From the NCBI GenBank assembly GCA_034440575.1, contig JAOTOL010001662.1:2652501-2716500 (forward strand): a stretch of DNA of 64,000 bases, given 5' to 3'. Origin of the DNA: Imbricaverruca yamaguchii. Lineage: Eukaryota; Arthropoda; Thecostraca; Neoverrucidae. Positions within the stretch are counted from its first letter, which is position 1. Each line of letters opens with the position of its first letter. This document shows, in pieces, positions 58,052-64,000 of this stretch. Made by a program: the position numbers and the translations under genes. Below the pieces are notes generated by a model. The model worked only from the letters and a program-made list of their open reading frames with translations. It did no database searches and had not been told where the DNA came from.

Positions 58052-59239
58052 ATGTCTCGCCATCTAATGGTCGATCCGGCAGGCAAGGAACAGTTGCAGA
58101 TGATGCAAAATTGTACCTCTCTCTTAGACATTGCTAAAACAGTTTTCCTATATGATATAATCAAAGCTTATCGCATTGGGGCTTCAGTGCAATTTTGCGA
58201 CTGTTTTGCTCCTCCAGGATTCATGGAAGTTGCGAAGATAGCAATTTTGTGTTTGACTACGCTACTAGAAGGGGGGGGACTGACTTTCCCCGTGGCCCGT
58301 CGCTATGGCTGTATGACACTGCTCAGCTTGTTGGTTGGGTGTGACTCTCTGGTGACATCGTGCCTGCTATTACCACATATCGCTCAGCCTGACCCGACCT
58401 CGACGCGAATCATGGATACAACACGACGATTACATATATCATGTACATATCGGCCTGGTGCATATCACGGCCATAACATGCATCAAGACATGACACGTCG
58501 CCCGGGGATGACCGTCATGGGGGCAACGCGCCTCCTCTGCCGCCTGCTAATATCACGTGCACCAGCCATCTGCATGGTCGGTGATGGTGATGACCACCAT
58601 ACCGGAGACGGGAACACTGGCCTCTGCTGCCGCCTGCTGGTGAGATCACGTGCACCAGCCATCTGCATGGTCGGTGATGGTGATGACCACCATACCGGAG
58701 ACGGGAACACTGGCCTCTGCTGCCGCCTGCTGGTGAGATCACGTGCACAGCCATCTGCATGGTCGGTGATGGTGATGACCACCATACCGGAGACGGGAAC
58801 CTTCTGCTGCCGCCTGCTGGTGAGATCACGTGCACCAGCCATCTGCATGGTCGGTGATGGTGATGACCACCATACCGGAGACGGGAACACTGGCCTCTGC
58901 TGCCGCCTGCTGGTGAGATCACGTGCACCAGCCATCTGCATGGTCGGTGATGGTGATGACCACCATACCGGAGACGGGAACACTGGCCTGCTGGTGAGAT
59001 CACGTGCACCAGCCATCTACATGGTCGGTGATGGTGATGATCGCCATACCGCAGACGGGAACACTGGCCTGCTGGTGAGATCACGTGCACCAGCCATCTA
59101 CATGGTCGGTGATGGTGATGATCGCCATACCGCAGACGGGAACACTCCCCCGACGCTGTTCCGGCGTTGCAGCCAACTGATTGTATCACATACACCAGCC
59201 ATCTGCATGGACACATCCGTGACGCCAGCTGATGCGTGA
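58052..59239 (+). CDS. Doubtful 395-codon frame running into a 93-bp repeat
   Basis: An ATG at 58052 opens about 160 non-repetitive codons, then about seven copies of a 27- or 31-residue repeat (APAICMVGDGDDHHTGDGN-type). The first part has two hydrophobic patches but no motif I recognise. The third repeat copy has lost one base early and five bases late, which together keep the frame. That is what selection for coding would give, but it can also happen by chance. The minus strand is open too. I would not call this a gene without transcript evidence. Confidence 0.2.
   Translation: MSRHLMVDPAGKEQLQMMQNCTSLLDIAKTVFLYDIIKAYRIGASVQFCDCFAPPGFMEVAKIAILCLTTLLEGGGLTFPVARRYGCMTLLSLLVGCDSLVTSCLLLPHIAQPDPTSTRIMDTTRRLHISCTYRPGAYHGHNMHQDMTRRPGMTVMGATRLLCRLLISRAPAICMVGDGDDHHTGDGNTGLCCRLLVRSRAPAICMVGDGDDHHTGDGNTGLCCRLLVRSRAQPSAWSVMVMTTIPETGTFCCRLLVRSRAPAICMVGDGDDHHTGDGNTGLCCRLLVRSRAPAICMVGDGDDHHTGDGNTGLLVRSRAPAIYMVGDGDDRHTADGNTGLLVRSRAPAIYMVGDGDDRHTADGNTPPTLFRRCSQLIVSHTPAICMDTSVTPADA
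58531..59149. repeat. 93/81-bp minisatellite, about 7 copies
   Basis: The unit contains GTGAGATCACGTGCACCAGC, CATGGTCGGTGATGGTGATG and CATACCGGAGACGGGAACAC. The first copies are 93 bp and the last ones 81 bp, lacking CTCTGCTGCCGC. Each copy carries a CACGTG. Confidence 0.95.
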
Positions 59240-59953
59240 TCATGATGTCACCCAGGTGATGGCCGCTGCGGTATCGCCTGTGATCCATGGCCGCACGAGC
59301 CGAGATGGCATCGAGCGCGGCGGTGGCGAGTGGGTCGTGCCGGGGCTGGCAGCGTCAGTCGGCACCGCCTCACCGTACCGATCCGACCAGAGCCGGCAAT
59401 GGCCGGCCGATGCCGCTGCACAGCCGCATTATCAATGCTACACCTGATTATGCAGCCATCGACGAATGACATGGGTTCGCGTTCGGAGCTCCGACAGGGT
59501 TTGCAATCTTGCCGACAGAAGATTGTCCGTGCATACACCATGGGTGGGCGCATGGTTCGCGTAGGAGGTACTTTCCGCTGGATGTAGATGGGCTAAGGTA
59601 GCTCTAGTCTCGTCAAAGGCGGTGCAGTGCCATCCGCCAGGCACTGCAATTGTGCCGTTAGTGCGACTGCCACCTGCTGTCCGAACAGCCCCGATGGCTG
59701 TCTCCCGTGCGAGTGTGTGTGTGTCATGTCGGGAGTGACGGCCTTATGATCCTGTAGTATCACAACGAATCGGCAGCCATATCTCGGCCAGCGTGTACAG
59801 GATGTACAGGATGAAGGCAGTTAGCCATCTGCCCTCGCAGTCAACTCGTGAAACAAGGCAAACTGATGCCCGGTATACAGAAATGGGAGACAAGGAATGT
59901 CCTGGATAACCACTGATTTTGATTCGTGCTGATGGCGAAGATTGTGAAATTTT
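59150..59953. other. Unassigned stretch
   Basis: GC-rich with overlapping short frames. No gene recognised. Confidence 0.4.
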
Positions 59954-61360
59954 GGGTCTGTTCCGGCGATCTCATCCGGAATAGGTTGAGGGTCTATTTC
60001 CTCTACCGGCCGTTCCGGCGCCTCATCCGGAATAGGTTTGCCCTCATCCAACCTCAACCGGACGAGGAAAATGTAGTCCGGCCGGTCGGCGGTTGAGAAA
60101 GCGCAAACTCGGAATACGACAAACTTGCCGCAACAGTTCAGAATGAAATAGTTTTAACTTGACTTGGGACGTGAGCACAGTCATTAGGTTGTATAAGGCG
60201 CATTTTCTTTGTTATATAACTATGCTTTGGGAAGAAATCCAAGAGACATGGGATATATGATGGATATGAGCAATCACCCATGTTTTATGCCACCTACTAC
60301 ATAACTTTGCCTTCAGTACACTTCGGGAGCATCAAATGTTCAAGTTGAAATTGGAGGTAAGCGTTTTAAATTTGATGGGTAAATTGTAGGTTCAGACATG
60401 CATGCCAATTTATATGCCTTTTAGTGGGACTTGCTTACTAGTATGCATCCATGCTTCTTCTTTGCATGTATGTATCAGTGGCTGATGGAGGAACTCCGTG
60501 TGCCATCCACATGGGAAGGTGGTTTCCCTCTGGCACACGGGCTTTGAATATTTATGAAAATTATTTGGAGGGGCATGTGAAGGCAATGGCCAAGTAAAAA
60601 TGGATTGGATGGCACGCTCGAAGTACACTGTACTCCAATGTTAAAATAACAGTTAAAATTATTTGGGGAGGGAAACCAACATTAATTGGCACTTACCCAC
60701 TCAAAAAGTGTATAAAGCAACACCCCTGCTCAAACGGGTAACCCGTCAAGTACACCGAACTGCTAACATGCCCCTCGTTAAACGGTCCTTCGTCCTGAGG
60801 TGCCCTCCTCAGATTAAAAAACGCTCATTCAGTATGCTCCAGTGCAGTTTCCTTTCCTTGCTTAATGAATATTGTACTGAACTAGAGCGTTGAGGGATTA
60901 TTGCAACAGCGTCATTCTGAAGAAATGGCTCCCCTTCAGACGAGTACCTACCTACCCAGCGTGTGAAAATGTCTGGATCTCCGCCCCTGAAATAAATGAT
61001 TTTGGAGCTACAGAACCATCGTCATCCACTGTGCATCAGCTTCCCTGTTGTAGTCAGATTCAGAAAATATAGCTTGCAGCGTGTTGTATTCATCCTCCAA
61101 TAACTTCTGCAGAATGGGAACCATCGGGCTTTCACAACAGCAAGCAATATATAAAAACATCGACACCGTTTTGTGCAAGATCGGGGCAAGCGACCGAGAA
61201 TGCCACCGATCTGCACATATGCGCCAAATAACGCTACAACCATATCACCACCAACAGCTGATTAGATGACAAACTCTGCCGGTCGTTCCAGCGCCCAGAC
61301 CCGGAAGAGCTCTTCTGGCCGAAGCTCATCTATTCCGGATGAGGTCGTCGGAACAGACCC
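59954..61360. mobile_element. 1.4-kb element with 30-bp inverted termini
   Basis: GGGTCTGTTCCGGCGATCTC at 59954 and the following ten bases match the reverse complement of 61331-61360 at 28 of 30 positions. An additional direct copy of the CGTTCCGGCGCCTCATCCGG block lies at 60010-60035. The interior is AT-rich with frames of at most 76 codons, so any element is non-autonomous. I see no target duplication (GAAATTTT on the left, TTTGAAAA on the right). Confidence 0.55.
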
Positions 61361-63049
61361 TTTGAAAAGGCACGTTTTTCCCTCAATATATTTGGGAAAA
61401 GTGCACGTAATGCATGTTTTTTCCCTTACTATATTTAGGAAAAGTGCATGTTATCTCAATATTTTCATTCAAATGCTGCTCATTTAGCCCGCCAAGCTAT
61501 GCTCCAGGCTATATTTCAGGCTATGCTCAGGTCTATGTTAGCCCTCGCTCGCTCAGGTGGTTGATTCAACCTCACAAAGTTGTACGTAACCGCGGAAAAC
61601 TGCGCCGGTCGTCATGTCTCTGTATTGCCACACTAATAAAGCATCTGACGCCAGCTTTTTTATATGAATATGTTAAAGTGCGTGAACACTGAGGTGTCAG
61701 ACAATTTTTCGCCGAAATATAACTACTGGCAGTCAACCTCACCCATTGCCCACCCCACCCAATGGCAAATTCTGGGTGTAGTAGTGCGACGAACAAATCA
61801 GCTAGCTCGTTTCCATACATCAAGTTCCAGTCTCGAGGGCATACACCCAACTTAGCTCCAAATATTATATTTCGACTTCTCAGTTACTCCAGGTTAACTT
61901 TCAGCAGTTCTTCAAATATAATTAGCCGAAACATCGAAATAATGTCAAAAACAAAACAATCTCCAAACCAAAAATAACCTCCTAAAATTGAATGTTGCAT
62001 TCATTCTTCAATATATAACTTGTTGTTTTATCTGGGGGTGCAAACTATGCTAATCGGACACACGAATTATCCTTACTTTAGAGAAGAATGATGCGGATTA
62101 TTGAAGTATATTTTCCCCTCAGAGTGCAAACTGTAACTTTAAGACATACAACATTTCAAAAGTCCTACATATAGCAGAGCTTCAGATGTTGCTTATTAAG
62201 CAAAAAATTATTTAAAGTCAGTTTCCTCATTCTATTAGACCTCTTTTCACGGAATCGCTGAATACCCCATTTCCCACAAAGTTGCAAAACCACTTCCAAC
62301 ACAGGTATTTAATCAAACAAAAATTATCGTCTGTTCACCATTGAACGTTTTGGACCTAAACTTTGGAATATTATAGTCGCGAAACATTTCCTGCATACAG
62401 ATATACAAAATTGTGAGACAGTTCTTGAAAAAAATAACGTTAAGACATACTTCTTGAGCAAGTACTAAATACTTATGCATTCACTATGTCTATTGGATAC
62501 CACGGGCATGCACAAGCGTATGTATGGACATCGGTGTAACCACGGATTCGAAATGTGGTGGGGGGACAAATCATGGACGCGGTAAGTTTGAACAGGATAG
62601 AGGTCATGCCACCCCCAATTAAAAATCCTTGGAATTCAGCCACTTTTTCAATGTCATTTTCAGCCACTTCAATTCAATTTCACCGTATTACAATGTTTCA
62701 GATTTACTATTGTTACAAGTATATTTTTTAAAAGGATATACCAATTAGAAAGTTTTACTACTTAGCACTGCCTACGAACAGCTAGCTTTGTGTCGTATGT
62801 GCTGAATACGATTTCACGATCACCACAGAGCAATGCTGTATGTTAAACGTTGCCCTTTTGTAGCAGGAAAAACATAAAATATTGGATGATAGTTTGCTGG
62901 TAAAAAATATGGACCTACAATTATCTTCCTCGTGCTTTCCTGTTTTACTGGCACATATTTCGATTCTATGACAACCAGAGTGGATAAAGGGTGTGGCACC
63001 GAGGGCATGTGCTGTATTACGGTTACGTGGAAAGTGCCGTCTTCCAGGC
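61361..63049. other. Unassigned stretch
   Basis: AT-rich; no gene or array recognised. Confidence 0.4.
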
Positions 63050-63719
63050 CAGGAAAAGGCGTCGCTCTGAAAAGGTTCATGTGTACCCGCTATAATTTGT
63101 GGCTCTTGGGGGTTCATTTTGATGGATATTTGAAGAAAGAAATATAATCAGAAAAGGAAAGCGAAATCGAGCAGTAGCGTATTTTTGGGGGAAATTTCAA
63201 AATTTTGACTTTTCAAGTTTTCTTAATTTTTCCTATCCTAATGGTTAAAGCGGACGAAAAACTTTTTCGAATTCAACTTGCCCTAATAAAAATGCTTAAT
63301 TTAGCCTGAATCTTCGATTTGAACTCTGATAGGCAAATATGCAAAATTAATAAGTAAACAAAAACGGGGGAAAATGAAAAATTACGTGTTACGTGTTCGT
63401 ACGTACGTGTTCATACGTGTTATTGTATCCCTAAAGATAGGCAAACGCGGAAAGTTGCATTAAAATATATTTATTCGTTAAAGCGTGACGACTGGTTGCA
63501 TTTTTTTTTGAAAGGTGACCTCACTTGACCTTAACTAACTCGTTGACCCTAGATGACCGGACTTCAGCATTTTGCCACAGCATGCCAAATTGATGTGGGA
63601 AAGGGTATGCCAAATTCCGGCGCGATGCCGCGCGCCGTTCATCCACTTTCCGTGGAAAACCTTAGGGCGGGTGGGGGTGGGGGTCGTTAACGACCCGCCC
63701 TCGAGACGGCGCGGGTTGA
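63050..63719 (+). mobile_element. TTAA-terminated repeat family, copy E
   Basis: Matches copy C from GTGGCTCTTGGGGGTTCATT onward (AATCAGAAAAGGAAAGCGAA, CTGAATCTTCGATTTGAACT, AAAGCGTGACGACTGG, CATGCCAAATTGATGTGGGA) and ends CGAGACGGCGCGGGTTGA, a TTAA with one change. The left end is truncated or too diverged to place. Confidence 0.6.
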
Positions 63720-63878
63720 GAAGTATGCCTATGCCTATGGATGTTTTCGTGACGTATAAATGGCATTGAAATATGTACGCCTAAACATAATTAATTCCGA
63801 ATATCATCAACATTACAACCGAAGCTGCCTGTTGATTGACTGTGAGGGAAGCGTGCGGGTATTATTCATAGGAGAGTG

Positions 63879-64000
63879 TTAACCCGCCCCGTTTCGCAGG
63901 GGTCTTTTACGACCCCCCTTCCATGCTTCCTTTTCGGATGATGAAAAACGGCTCTCGCCACCGTGTCGAAATTTGGCGTGCCTTTTCCCACATTGTGTTA
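63879..64000 (-). mobile_element. TTAA-terminated repeat family, copy F (cut by window end)
   Basis: It starts TTAACCCGCCCCGTTTCGCA, the reverse complement of the family's right end, and continues to GCGTGCCTTTTCCCACATTG as in copy A. It faces copy E tail to tail, 159 bp away, and continues beyond the window. Confidence 0.6.

Noticed and set aside
62500..62620. A further hAT-like end (CCACGGATTCGAAATGTGGTGG)
   Set aside because: Only one end resembles the motif, and no partner was found.

Overview
This is eukaryotic, repeat-dominated DNA with no gene I can identify as a normal cellular gene. A short run of the arthropod-type telomere motif TTAGG (about 37826-37902), two tRNA-derived SINE families and a Ty3/gypsy-class LTR retrotransposon point to an invertebrate, most likely an arthropod. 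The sequence does not let me choose between crustacean, chelicerate and insect. There is no operon structure, no rRNA and no intact tRNA gene.

Layout. 1-148 is the end of a 49-bp tandem array. 2398-3994 is an unexplained segment flanked by a 78-bp direct repeat and carrying a plausible but unrecognised 124-codon reading frame. 5001-5164 is a SINE with a perfect 11-bp target duplication. 7104-12488 is a complete-length but broken LTR retrotransposon: 172/185-bp LTRs, a GCAAC target duplication, a tRNA-Leu-type primer site, gag, then protease, RT, RNase H and integrase interrupted by a stop and two frame changes, with no env. 13490-14416 is a satellite of about 175-bp monomers in an alternating A-B pattern. 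Between 19.4 and 50.3 kb, and again at 58.5-59.1 kb, there are more than twenty unrelated minisatellite arrays with units of 6 to 93 bp; all tandem arrays together cover about 12 kb.

Scattered through the window are at least eight copies of one dispersed repeat family (16744-18001, about 24947-25325, 31422-32240, 32600-33343, 41407-42082, 54632-55968, 63050-63719, 63879-end). Several copies end at TTAA with inverted GC-rich termini, which suggests a non-autonomous DNA transposon. Two copies carry a 365-bp terminal unit in duplicate, and two pairs lie tail to tail. A SINE doublet (53.2-54.1 kb), a hammerhead-ribozyme-like inverted repeat (54.46-54.62 kb), a 1.4-kb element with 30-bp inverted ends (59954-61360) and two hAT-like short elements complete the mobile inventory.

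The retrotransposon's domains belong to one replication cycle (capsid, maturation, reverse transcription, integration), but the copy looks dead. Everything else reads as non-coding or non-autonomous repeat DNA. The mixture of many minisatellites and an interstitial telomere-like tract resembles subtelomeric or pericentromeric sequence; that is an inference.
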